From NCBI GenBank assembly GCA_029250385.1, contig JAQXFJ010000354.1, positions 1 to 6,682 of the forward strand: a stretch of 6,682 bases of DNA. The letters run 5' to 3'. Of this stretch, positions 1 to 5,510 are shown piece after piece. The position numbers and the translations under genes were made by a program. Each line of letters starts with the position of its first letter. Position 1 is the first letter of the stretch. This stretch comes from Candidatus Poseidoniaceae archaeon. Lineage in GTDB: Archaea > Thermoplasmatota > Poseidoniia > Poseidoniales > Poseidoniaceae. Under the pieces are notes generated by a model. It made no database searches and was not told where the DNA came from. It worked only from the letters and a program-made list of their open reading frames with translations.

Positions 1-1
1 C

Positions 2-259
2 CAGAAGAAAGCCAGATTTGAAAGACTTAAACAGGAGATAATTAACTTTGTCACCGCTAATCATGGATGTTCTGCGCAATCTATTGTAGCCAATCTATCG
101 CACGAGAAGTCAATGCGTAATCACGGACTGACTCCAAGAAAAGTCGGTTTCTTTATTTCACGAAATCTAGGAGAGAAATTAGCGTGGTGGCAAGATCACC
201 GAGCCGGTAGAAGAGTTTACGGTGACCGCTCAAGGTTTAGCGAAGAAAAGGCTAATTAA
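2..259 (+). CDS. C-terminal part of a probable winged-helix DNA-binding protein (5' end outside window)
   Basis: The open frame enters from the left edge and ends at TAA 257-259, giving 85 visible residues with no start inside the window. The visible part opens with a basic amphipathic helix (KKARFERLKQEI), followed by helical stretches (SAQSIVANL, then LTPRKVGFFISRNLG). It closes with a basic beta-wing-like segment (LAWWQDHRAGRRVYG) and a short charged tail. That order, with Arg/Lys-rich second helix and wing, resembles a winged helix-turn-helix domain, so nucleic-acid binding is inferred. I do not recognise the family and no catalytic motif is visible. The next gene starts 23 bases downstream behind its own TATA-like sequence, which overlaps this stop codon, so the two genes need not be co-transcribed. 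Coding is secure; the function is a guess from fold-like features. Confidence 0.6.
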   Translation, partial: QKKARFERLKQEIINFVTANHGCSAQSIVANLSHEKSMRNHGLTPRKVGFFISRNLGEKLAWWQDHRAGRRVYGDRSRFSEEKAN

Positions 260-262
260 AAT
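256..262 (+). promoter_or_regulatory. Candidate TATA box of the HAD phosphatase gene
   Basis: TTAAAAT is centred about 24 bases before ATG 283, the spacing expected for an archaeal TATA box driving a leaderless or nearly leaderless transcript. It overlaps the stop codon of the preceding gene. No Shine-Dalgarno sequence precedes ATG 283, which fits leaderless initiation. The assignment rests on motif and spacing only. Confidence 0.35.
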
Positions 263-282
263 CAAAATCAGCCGTTTCCCTC

Positions 283-975
283 ATGTATGATAGTTGCAAC
301 GCAGAGCCAATGAGTGGTCGAGTTGCAGCATATTTTGACCTTGATGGGACATTACTAGATTCATCTAGTGAAAAAACTCTGACCGCTCATCTAGCCAAAA
401 AGCGACCATGGAGAATTCCGGTAGGAACAGTGATGTGGACACTTGGACTGGTTGGCAATTTATTGCGTGGGCGATCATTATACGATGCAGCAAGGAACAG
501 AGGTCACTTTTCGCTCGCTTCTTGGACAGTGTTAGAAAATTATTCTACAATGCTCGCAGAAAACCAACTTAAGCCAAAAGTCCCGCAAGAGGCTTGGGAT
601 TGCTTAGCATGGCATCGAAATCAAGGACACCGTTTGGTCCTAGTCACTGCAACTATTGCTCCTATGGCAGAAGCTATGGCAGGAGTACTTGGAATGGATG
701 CCGTATATGGGTGTGGTCCAGACGTTCGAAATGGTATAATGTCAGGTTCAGAAAGCGGTTGGAGCGTACCAAGAAGAAAAGGCAAGGTACCAATCGTCCA
801 ACAAGATGCTGATAAAAATGGTCACGATCTTACTCAGTGTTTTGGTTATGGAAACACTATGGCAGATACGTGGTTTATGCGAACCACAGGGAATCCAATT
901 GCTGTAAATCCTGGGGCAAAAATGGCCAAAATGGCAACTGAGCAGGGTTGGCAAATCAAATCTTGGAAGATATGA
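283..975 (+). CDS. HAD superfamily subfamily IB hydrolase (phosphoserine phosphatase-like)
   Basis: This 230-residue protein is a probable cytoplasmic phosphomonoesterase that uses an aspartyl-phosphate intermediate. HAD motif I is FDLDGT, with nucleophile Asp19 and acid/base Asp21. Motif II is LVLVTAT (Thr122). The motif III lysine is probably Lys168 (RKGKVP). Motif IV is GYGNTMAD, where Asn191 takes the place of the first acidic residue and Asp195 is kept. The C1 cap between motifs I and II is helical and carries a hydrophobic stretch at about 44-61 (TVMWTLGLVGNLL) that could contact a membrane or a lipid-like substrate. The layout and length fit the HAD-IB family (SerB/CicA-like), but the substrate cannot be told. 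ATG 283 is chosen because a TATA-like element sits about 24 bases upstream; ATG 310 (Met10) would also leave the domain intact. The gene ends 11 bases before the 3' end of a convergent tRNA gene. Confidence 0.85.
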   Translation: MYDSCNAEPMSGRVAAYFDLDGTLLDSSSEKTLTAHLAKKRPWRIPVGTVMWTLGLVGNLLRGRSLYDAARNRGHFSLASWTVLENYSTMLAENQLKPKVPQEAWDCLAWHRNQGHRLVLVTATIAPMAEAMAGVLGMDAVYGCGPDVRNGIMSGSESGWSVPRRKGKVPIVQQDADKNGHDLTQCFGYGNTMADTWFMRTTGNPIAVNPGAKMAKMATEQGWQIKSWKI

Positions 976-986
976 TTGGGAATAAA

Positions 987-1063
987 TGGCGGCCCCGCCG
1001 CGATTCGAACACGGGTTACTGGTTCCGCAAACCAGTGTGATATCCAAGCTACACTATGGGGCC
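987..1063 (-). tRNA. tRNA-Arg(GCG), with encoded CCA
   Basis: Read on the - strand, 1063 to 990 folds into a 74-nt cloverleaf and 989-987 encodes CCA. The D arm is GTGT/TCAC with G18-G19 in the loop. The anticodon stem is CTGGT/ACCAG with a 7-nt loop TTGCGGA, so the anticodon is GCG, which reads CGC and CGU. The variable loop is 4 nt (TAAC). The T arm is CCGTG/CGCGG around TTCGAAT. A20 in the D loop, C35 and G73 agree with known arginine identity elements. The acceptor stem pairs GGCCCC with GGGGCC, but position 7 is an A opposite C66, a mismatch. Position 26 is A, so this tRNA is not a G26 substrate for the Trm1 encoded about 3 kb away. There is no intron. It is convergent with the HAD gene and has its own TATA box. 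Confidence 0.95.
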
Positions 1064-1087
1064 GTAAACCAAGCGACTGGAGAGGCC

Positions 1088-1095
1088 AATATAAG
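1088..1095 (-). promoter_or_regulatory. TATA box of the tRNA-Arg gene
   Basis: On the - strand the element reads CTTATATT, centred about 28 bases upstream of the mature 5' end of the tRNA (1063). This is the normal position for an archaeal promoter whose transcript starts at or just before the tRNA. It shares the 94-base divergent spacer (1064-1157) with the thioesterase promoter. Confidence 0.65.
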
Positions 1096-1104
1096 CGCAA
1101 CGGG

Positions 1105-1115
1105 TTAAAAAAATT
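1105..1115 (+). promoter_or_regulatory. Candidate TATA box of the thioesterase/membrane-protein operon
   Basis: TTAAAAAAATT is the only strongly AT-rich block upstream of the thioesterase on the + strand. It would place a start site near 1135 and a leader of roughly 20 bases that contains the GGTGG Shine-Dalgarno sequence at 1146-1150. It lies about 15 bases from the oppositely oriented tRNA TATA box, so the two promoters may compete for TBP/TFB. Confidence 0.35.
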
Positions 1116-1157
1116 CGACATACAAGGATTCATCATTACGCAGTGGGTGGACTAGAT

Positions 1158-1568
1158 ATGGCCGTCACTTTGCATAGAAGGGTTGACTATCCAATGATAG
1201 ATAATGCAAACATCGCATATTATCCTCGGATATACGATTTAGCACACCGCTTTTTTGAAGAGTGTTGGGAGGAAATGAGTGGTACATCATATCCTCAAAT
1301 CCTTGAACAACACAGGCTTGGTTTTCCAGTGGTGAATATTGAAACAAATTTCATCCATCCTCTAAGATATGGCGATGTAGTTACCGCCGAGATATCTATT
1401 GTGAAGGTTGGCGTTAAATCATGTACTTGGCAATACGATTTCTACAACCAAGAAAAAACTCATTTGTGGTCCTCCAAGCAAGTAACTGTTTGCGTAGATA
1501 TGGACAGTTTAGAATCTACTGAAATTCCAGACTGGTTAGCAAAAGGCTTGTCTAATCATTTAATTTGA
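1158..1568 (+). CDS. 4HBT-type hotdog-fold acyl-CoA thioesterase
   Basis: A 136-residue cytoplasmic protein expected to hydrolyse an acyl-CoA to free acid and CoA. The N-terminal segment VDYPMIDNANIAYYP aligns with the active-site segment of Pseudomonas 4-hydroxybenzoyl-CoA thioesterase (VEFGDCDPAGIVWYP), so Asp15 corresponds to the catalytic aspartate. The long helix follows (YDLAHRFFEECWEEM), then FPVVNIETNFIHPLRYGDVV, the typical hotdog strand pair ending in the D-V-V element. Differences from the classic enzyme are Met13 for the first Asp and Asn18 for Gly. The length is normal for the family, which works as dimers or tetramers. ATG 1158 is preferred over GTG 1143 because GGTGG (1146-1150) sits at the same distance as in neighbouring genes. 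It is the first gene of an operon with the following membrane protein (9-base gap). The substrate is unknown. Confidence 0.88.
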   Translation: MAVTLHRRVDYPMIDNANIAYYPRIYDLAHRFFEECWEEMSGTSYPQILEQHRLGFPVVNIETNFIHPLRYGDVVTAEISIVKVGVKSCTWQYDFYNQEKTHLWSSKQVTVCVDMDSLESTEIPDWLAKGLSNHLI

Positions 1569-1577
1569 GGTGCTAAT
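1566..1577 (+). promoter_or_regulatory. Stop codon merged with Shine-Dalgarno (TGAGGTG) at an operon junction
   Basis: The thioesterase stop TGA (1566-1568) is also the beginning of the GAGGTG ribosome-binding site of the next gene. The gap from stop to ATG 1578 is exactly 9 bases. Terminating ribosomes would sit on the next gene's initiation signal, so translational coupling is likely. Confidence 0.7.
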
Positions 1578-2252
1578 ATGACCGAAAAACAATTTGATTT
1601 CTCAATAATTATGGAAGATGAAAGTCCTTCATCTTCAGTTCCAAAAGATGTGTGGGGCGGGATTCCAATAAAGGAAGATAAAAAAGGCCCAAAGACAATT
1701 GCAATGATATTATTTTTCGGGGCTATTTTGATTTTGTTTCAATCTTATCAAGACTTTCTGCTCCACTCAGCCGAGGATATCTCTGATGAAGAAGTAGAGA
1801 CATTATTGGAGACGCCAAATAGCCAATCTGATGTGCAAATAAGCGAAGAGCAATACCAACAATTTCATGATGATGCAAGAGATTCAAACGGTTTTATCAT
1901 CAGAGCAATCGGTCTTGGTATTGCTGGGTTTTTGGTTCTAGTTGGGTCAATAAATACGTTTAGGTTAAAGCAAACAGGTCCCGTGATTTCCACTACAGGA
2001 GCTACTATAGGCTTAATTTCGGGAGTATATGGTAGCCAACTAATCAGGCTTGCATCAGACGCAAATCTCAGCGGAGCTTTGTTATTGACCTATGAGATAT
2101 TTGTCTATCTTTGCGGAGTATGTATGTTTGTATGTGGTGCATTTGCTGCTTTACCAATGATTAATGCTCGAGCACGTAAAGCCATGAAAGGTAATTTTTG
2201 GGAAAATGTTGAACTAATTAATCCAAATGAAGTCAACGAAAGTGAAGAATGA
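1578..2252 (+). CDS. Four-helix integral membrane protein of unknown function
   Basis: I do not recognise a family for this 224-residue protein. The N-terminal about 38 residues are soluble and polar (acidic, Ser-rich, then KEDKKGPK). Hydrophobic helices lie at about 39-57, 105-127, 134-157 and 166-194. Basic residues before helix 1, after helix 2 (RLK) and after helix 4 (RARKAMK) put both ends inside by the positive-inside rule. The loop between helices 1 and 2 (about 58-104) is then outside and strongly acidic (AEDISDEEVETLLE, then SEEQYQQFHDD). Helices 2 and 3 are glycine-rich (GLGIAG, GATIGLISG), which suggests close packing. There is no transporter signature or catalytic motif. ATG 1578 is fixed by the GAGGTG sequence 5 bases upstream. 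It is co-transcribed with the thioesterase and meets the pentapeptide gene tail-to-tail with one base between the stop codons. Confidence 0.8.
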   Translation: MTEKQFDFSIIMEDESPSSSVPKDVWGGIPIKEDKKGPKTIAMILFFGAILILFQSYQDFLLHSAEDISDEEVETLLETPNSQSDVQISEEQYQQFHDDARDSNGFIIRAIGLGIAGFLVLVGSINTFRLKQTGPVISTTGATIGLISGVYGSQLIRLASDANLSGALLLTYEIFVYLCGVCMFVCGAFAALPMINARARKAMKGNFWENVELINPNEVNESEE

Positions 2253-2253
2253 A

Positions 2254-2694
2254 TCACTCATCACTTGGCTTTGGCCATTTCTTTTTTAGGGCCTTTGCCA
2301 AACTGTCGTCTACGGTGGCATTCCACCAGTCACTGCCACGCCAAATTGCATACTTCCCTCGGATTCCTCTAAGGTCAGCACCTTTGAATTTACAATTATT
2401 AAAATTGGACAGGTTCAATCTTGCTTTACGTAAATCAGCGCCGCGGAAGTCAGCATTATCGAATGCTGATTTCATTAGATCAGCCTCAACCATCGATGCT
2501 TTGTTAAAATTACAATTAGAAAAGTCACCTTCCGTTAAATCAGCTCTGTCAAGTATTGCTCGCTTGAAATTTGAGCCTGGATGACGCCCTTTACGTAACA
2601 GCGATTCAGTTTTGTTTTGATATGACCAATCTAAGACTATGCCTTCTTGCCCGGTATTATCTCGAGGATCATCGGGGTTGCCAGACATTACCAT
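2254..2694 (-). CDS. Pentapeptide-repeat protein
   Basis: This 146-residue protein contains about 14 unbroken pentapeptides at residues 42-111 with the A(D/N)LXX pattern: NFKRA, ILDRA, DLTEG, DFSNC, NFNKA, SMVEA, DLMKS, AFDNA, DFRGA, DLRKA and so on, with Phe, Leu or Met in the centre. Such repeats fold as a right-handed quadrilateral beta helix, here about 3.5 coils. A polar N-terminal region (1-41) and a Trp-rich cap (YAIWRGSDWWNATVDD) followed by a basic amphipathic tail (SLAKALKKKWPK) flank it. There is no signal peptide or membrane helix, so it is probably cytosolic. Known roles in the fold range from DNA mimicry at gyrase (MfpA/Qnr) to scaffolds and effectors; nothing here selects one. 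ATG 2694 is chosen over Met3 (2688) because GAGG lies 7 bases upstream. It is the second gene of an operon behind a winged-helix protein. Confidence 0.88.
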   Translation of the reverse strand: MVMSGNPDDPRDNTGQEGIVLDWSYQNKTESLLRKGRHPGSNFKRAILDRADLTEGDFSNCNFNKASMVEADLMKSAFDNADFRGADLRKARLNLSNFNNCKFKGADLRGIRGKYAIWRGSDWWNATVDDSLAKALKKKWPKPSDE

Positions 2695-2706
2695 TTCTAA
2701 TCCTCA
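2695..2706 (-). promoter_or_regulatory. Stop codon merged with Shine-Dalgarno (TGAGG) at the winged-helix/pentapeptide junction
   Basis: On the - strand the stop TGA (2706-2704) runs into GAGG (2705-2702), which is the ribosome-binding site for ATG 2694. The gap is exactly 9 bases, the same as at the other two same-strand junctions in the window. Confidence 0.65.
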
Positions 2707-3204
2707 ATTCCTGGCTTTGTCTTCTAGATGTTTTCTTCCAAACTCAGTTAATTCAGCGAAGCGATTCTTATCACCATGTTTATTGGCAATATTGAGAAAT
2801 TGTTTTTCTTTTAATCGATTGATGTAAAGCGACAGATTGCCGGGAGGCTCAATATTTGCTTCCTCAAATAAGTCATTAATTACTCTAGGAGGGCAATCTT
2901 TGACCCCTTCAACGTCTCTTAGAAAATGAAGCGCCCCTAGTACCCGATCTGGCTTCCCTTCTAGGCTACAATTCTCAACTAAATTTCTAAACTCAAGACC
3001 TCGTTTTGATACATCTTGTTCCTTTGAAACGACTGCATTTGCATCGAGGTTAACATCTCTCGCCTCTTGCAACCTTTCGGTCATGATATTCCAAAAACCC
3101 TCTTCCTTAAACTGGGCAAATTTTTCATCGACTTCAATTTGAGAACCTTCATATTCAAATTCGAATTCACCCACTTGAATTGATATCCTGCTCATATCAG
3201 ACAT
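2704..3204 (-). CDS. Probable winged-helix protein, unknown function
   Basis: A 166-residue acidic protein with two parts. Residues 5-50 hold a short beta-like segment (ISIQVGEFEFEYEGSQIEV) and a helix (KFAQFKEEGFWNIMTERL). After a polar linker (about 51-80), residues 83-160 read as a winged helix-turn-helix: helix DRVLGALHFLRD, helix PPRVINDLFEEA, a third helix NLSLYINRLKEKQFL, a wing containing NKHGDKNRFAEL, then TEFGRKHLED. The ending L-T-E-F-G-R resembles the wing and last helix of archaeal MarR/PadR-like regulators. It may bind DNA and regulate its own operon, possibly at the dyad upstream, but no partner is shown. An N-terminal G-E-F-E-F-E motif before such a domain is something I recall vaguely from other archaeal hypotheticals. 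ATG 3204 is preferred, as a weak GAG precedes it and none precedes Met4. It is the first gene of the operon with the pentapeptide protein. Confidence 0.7.
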   Translation of the reverse strand: MSDMSRISIQVGEFEFEYEGSQIEVDEKFAQFKEEGFWNIMTERLQEARDVNLDANAVVSKEQDVSKRGLEFRNLVENCSLEGKPDRVLGALHFLRDVEGVKDCPPRVINDLFEEANIEPPGNLSLYINRLKEKQFLNIANKHGDKNRFAELTEFGRKHLEDKARN

Positions 3205-3247
3205 GGTATCTCATTAAAACCCAAGAGCCGGACATTGATAACTGTTT

Positions 3248-3274
3248 ACAATTAATTATCGAACTTATAATTGT
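3248..3274. promoter_or_regulatory. Inverted repeat (candidate operator) in the divergent spacer
   Basis: ACAATTA at 3248-3254 is an exact inverted copy of TAATTGT at 3268-3274, with 13 bases between. It lies in the 127-base AT-rich spacer between the - strand winged-helix/pentapeptide operon and the + strand PAC2 gene. The centre-to-centre distance of the arms is 20 bases, about two DNA turns, which suits a dimeric winged-helix regulator. The sequence is AT-rich, so a chance dyad is possible. TTATAA (3265-3270) overlaps the right arm and could be a TATA box. Confidence 0.3.
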
Positions 3275-3331
3275 ATGAGAAATTAATAGTAGTCTTTTCA
3301 AACTCCTTCCTTGACGGATGTATCGGTAGGC

Positions 3332-4090
3332 ATGACAGAACACGAGTTTAAGGGATACGCTCTTGTGTTAAAGAGTGGAGCAGACCCAACTACTGGTGGC
3401 GTTGCAATAGCCGGATTTACCACTGCCGGGATGGTTGGAGTCATTGCGGCTTCTCACATAATTAGAACCCTGAAATTAAATCAGCTGGGAACTGTTTTAA
3501 ACGCAGATTTTCCAGCAGTCGCATTAATTCAAGACGAAATCCCAAAACATCCAGTGAGGGTTTACCAAGGAAACGGCATTGGAGTCTTCACCTCAGAGAT
3601 AAAATTTCAAGACAAGCAAGATATTATGTTTGCATCGACAGTTCTCGAATGGTACACTAAAGGAGGTTTTGATAAATTAATCATAATCGATGGAGTAACT
3701 TCCAACGACAAGCAACTCGAGCAGGGGGAGTTGTACGGAGTTGGCTCATCAAAATCAGCTAGAGATGACTTGAAGAGAGCCGGTATAGAACCAATCCAAC
3801 AAGGCATAGTTGCCGGAATAACTGGGTTCTTGCTTGGCGAAGGAGATAGGCTTGGCATTGATGTGACTGCACTATTAGCAGAAGCAAGCCCAATGTATCC
3901 AGACGCTAGAGCTGCTGCAATTGCCATTGAAGCAGTATGTGATTTGACAGGCCTAGAGATACCACTCGGAGATTTATTAGAGAACGCTAGAGAGATAGAA
4001 AATAGCGTAAGAGACGTATTTGAAAACTCGGCTACGATGTTGCCCGCACCTGAAGAAAAAGACGATTTTATCGATCCTTCGTTCGGTTAA
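3332..4090 (+). CDS. PAC2 family protein (archaeal proteasome assembly chaperone-like)
   Basis: This 252-residue cytosolic protein belongs to the PAC2 family, the archaeal relatives of eukaryotic Pba1/Pba2 that bind the 20S proteasome alpha-ring. The glycine-rich N-terminal motif VAIAGFTTAGMVGVIAASHII (about residues 24-44) is the family hallmark. A core with LIIIDGV (about 116-122) follows, then the C-terminal family signature: GIVAGITGFLLGEGDRLGI (158-176), LLAEASPMYPDARAAAIAIEAVC (181-203) and a closing helix. The tail is acidic (EEKDDFIDPSFG) and ends in S-F-G, at best a degenerate HbYX motif, the hydrophobic-Tyr-any end used to dock onto proteasomes. ATG 3332 is preferred because the N-terminus then has a normal length before the glycine motif; TTG 3311, about 26 bases after an ATTAATA element, is an alternative leaderless start. 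It ends inside the trm1 stop codon. Confidence 0.85.
   Translation: MTEHEFKGYALVLKSGADPTTGGVAIAGFTTAGMVGVIAASHIIRTLKLNQLGTVLNADFPAVALIQDEIPKHPVRVYQGNGIGVFTSEIKFQDKQDIMFASTVLEWYTKGGFDKLIIIDGVTSNDKQLEQGELYGVGSSKSARDDLKRAGIEPIQQGIVAGITGFLLGEGDRLGIDVTALLAEASPMYPDARAAAIAIEAVCDLTGLEIPLGDLLENAREIENSVRDVFENSATMLPAPEEKDDFIDPSFG
4087..4090. other. Palindromic TTAA shared by two convergent stop codons
   Basis: The PAC2 stop TAA occupies 4088-4090 on the + strand and the trm1 stop TAA occupies 4089-4087 on the - strand. Both come from one TTAA palindrome, so the convergent genes overlap by 4 bases and there is no room for a terminator between them. Either transcript must run antisense into the other gene. 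Confidence 0.9.
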
Positions 4091-5430
4091 TTGTGATACT
4101 TTCGAACTACCTGTAAAACCTTATCAAACGGGGCATCAGTGGCAAACATAGGATCCATATCTGGATATCTAGCAGCGCAATAACCTAACTCTATGAGGTC
4201 ATTTAGAATATACTCCATCTTTGGAGTGCCCTTTGTCCCAGCAAGTCTTGGCATAGCATCTAGACTTAGTAAAAGATGTTCTCGACTTAGTAAATCAGCA
4301 GCCTGAGCAATGTGCTTGACACTCCTAGCCATTTCCCTAGTAGCATATTCTGAGTCACTATCATTCCAATCTAGACCTTTCTTTTTGGCGAGTGCAAGTT
4401 CTTTGTCATCGGGCAAGCAGGTCTCAATAGCTTTCTCAATGCTCATCCTGCCGGCAATTTCCTTATCCATCAAAGGTCCTATCCACAACGGACCACTTGC
4501 AGACTTAACTTCTTCTTGATTGGGGAATCTAATAAATTTGTAAGGTATATCTTCACATCGCAACCGCCAACCAATATTTTCTTGGAAATTCGATGCTTCT
4601 TCTTTACTCGATTTGACTAATATACTAACTCTGACATGGTGACCGTCAAATAGCGCCATTATTGGTTTGATAACCCGGTCATGCATAGCAGCTGTTTTTG
4701 CAATAAGCCCCAACAAAACCCTTACAGCATCATCATGGGCATAATCATCAACAATCCCTCTAGCAGCGTATCTGCGCTTTTGAGAACTAGATGATGAGCC
4801 AGTTAATGCTGCGGTATCTGTGGCAGTTACTTCTAGTACACCAATACGTGCTAGACTTTGAATCGCAGAATCAATAAATGCGACCGGTGAGCCAAATGGG
4901 TCAATATCTATCCACTGGTATGAAGCATCAGCCATAGCTAACTTTGCATCCATTTTTTGAAAGTAAATTCCTTCAACCGGAATCCTTTGAGCCATAGAAC
5001 CATATCGGTCTAGATTCATTTCAATGTTTTCTGTGTATTGTGGTAAATTTGCTTTGTGAGAATTTACCGCCCATGATAATGCATAATCATTCAAGTCGTT
5101 ACCGGTTATTCTCAATCTGCTTTGTAAGCGGTGCGCAATTTCATTACGCCAGCGTCTTATCCTTACCCCCGTTGAGCACATTGCATCAAAGGCGCGAATT
5201 GGTTTGTCTTCAGATGTCAACCAATTATTCTCCAAGGCATCCTGTAACAACAGAACAGATCTTGTTCTAGAAGGCGCCATGGCAGGATTAAGAAATCCGC
5301 CTCCGGTTTTTTTTGCTGGCCCGCGTGGCATGTGCGTAGGTCGCTCTTGGTTTGGTTGTAGGTGAACAACAGTCTTACCTTCCAGCCAAATATTGCCGGG
5401 CCAACCATCTGGAATATCCGATAAATCCAT
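4087..5430 (-). CDS. trm1: tRNA (guanine(26)-N2)-dimethyltransferase Trm1
   Basis: Transfers two methyl groups from S-adenosylmethionine to N2 of G26 in tRNA. Numbered from ATG 5430 (447 residues), the hallmarks come in order: GGFLNPAMAPSRTRS (about 44-58), SAM-binding loop FDAMCSTGVRIRRWRNE (81-97), NDLNDYALSWAVNSHKAN (111-128), catalytic DIDPFGSP (175-182), TATDTAALTGS (202-212), GHHVRVSILV (263-272) and SGPLWIGPL (312-320). The end, DAPFDKVLQVVRKY, matches the family tail. Between HHVRV and SGPLWIG, where many homologues carry paired cysteines that bind zinc, there is only one Cys, so the zinc knuckle seems lost. The frame is open back to TTG 5457, which adds nine residues; ATG 5430 has a GGTTGG sequence just upstream and family-like spacing to the E-G-K-T motif. 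It is convergent with PAC2 and divergent from the small membrane protein. Confidence 0.93.
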   Translation of the reverse strand: MDLSDIPDGWPGNIWLEGKTVVHLQPNQERPTHMPRGPAKKTGGGFLNPAMAPSRTRSVLLLQDALENNWLTSEDKPIRAFDAMCSTGVRIRRWRNEIAHRLQSRLRITGNDLNDYALSWAVNSHKANLPQYTENIEMNLDRYGSMAQRIPVEGIYFQKMDAKLAMADASYQWIDIDPFGSPVAFIDSAIQSLARIGVLEVTATDTAALTGSSSSSQKRRYAARGIVDDYAHDDAVRVLLGLIAKTAAMHDRVIKPIMALFDGHHVRVSILVKSSKEEASNFQENIGWRLRCEDIPYKFIRFPNQEEVKSASGPLWIGPLMDKEIAGRMSIEKAIETCLPDDKELALAKKKGLDWNDSDSEYATREMARSVKHIAQAADLLSREHLLLSLDAMPRLAGTKGTPKMEYILNDLIELGYCAARYPDMDPMFATDAPFDKVLQVVRKYHN

Positions 5431-5483
5431 AGGCGACCAACCTAATCCAGTAGACAATCATTCATCAATTGTTTCAAAGCCAT

Positions 5484-5491
5484 TTTAGATA
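5484..5491. promoter_or_regulatory. Candidate shared TATA element in the trm1/membrane-protein spacer
   Basis: TTTAGATA on the + strand reads TATCTAAA on the - strand. It is the most TATA-like sequence in the short divergent spacer. On the - strand it lies about 27-30 bases before TTG 5457, so it could start a near-leaderless trm1 message. On the + strand it lies about 24 bases before ATG 5511. If it serves both directions the two operons are tied together. This is a motif-level suggestion only. Confidence 0.25.
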
Positions 5492-5510
5492 TTCAGTTTG
5501 AGGCGTAGTC

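Noticed and set aside
976..990. Possible T-rich terminator just after the tRNA on the - strand (TTTATT).
   Set aside because: The T run is only three bases long before it is broken, so it is too weak to call.
748..1136. Two - strand reading frames of about 100 codons across the HAD 3' end and the tRNA.
   Set aside because: They run through the tRNA gene and antisense to a well-conserved HAD domain, and their proteins show no domain-like pattern.
2360..2560. Recurring TCAGC-type words spaced by multiples of 15 bases, resembling a direct-repeat array.
   Set aside because: They are the complement of the Ala-Asp codons of the pentapeptide repeats, so the period is set by the protein. The units are too short and variable for CRISPR.
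2249..2584. A + strand reading frame whose ATG overlaps the membrane-protein stop (ATGA), as if a third operon gene.
   Set aside because: It lies wholly antisense to the pentapeptide gene and its repetitive Ser/Ala/Leu/Lys composition is the complement of the pentapeptide codons. No ribosome site precedes it, and the - strand frame has a clear family.
3607..3927. A 106-codon - strand frame inside the PAC2 gene.
   Set aside because: It is antisense to conserved PAC2 family motifs, and its Ser/Pro-rich composition looks like a complement artefact.
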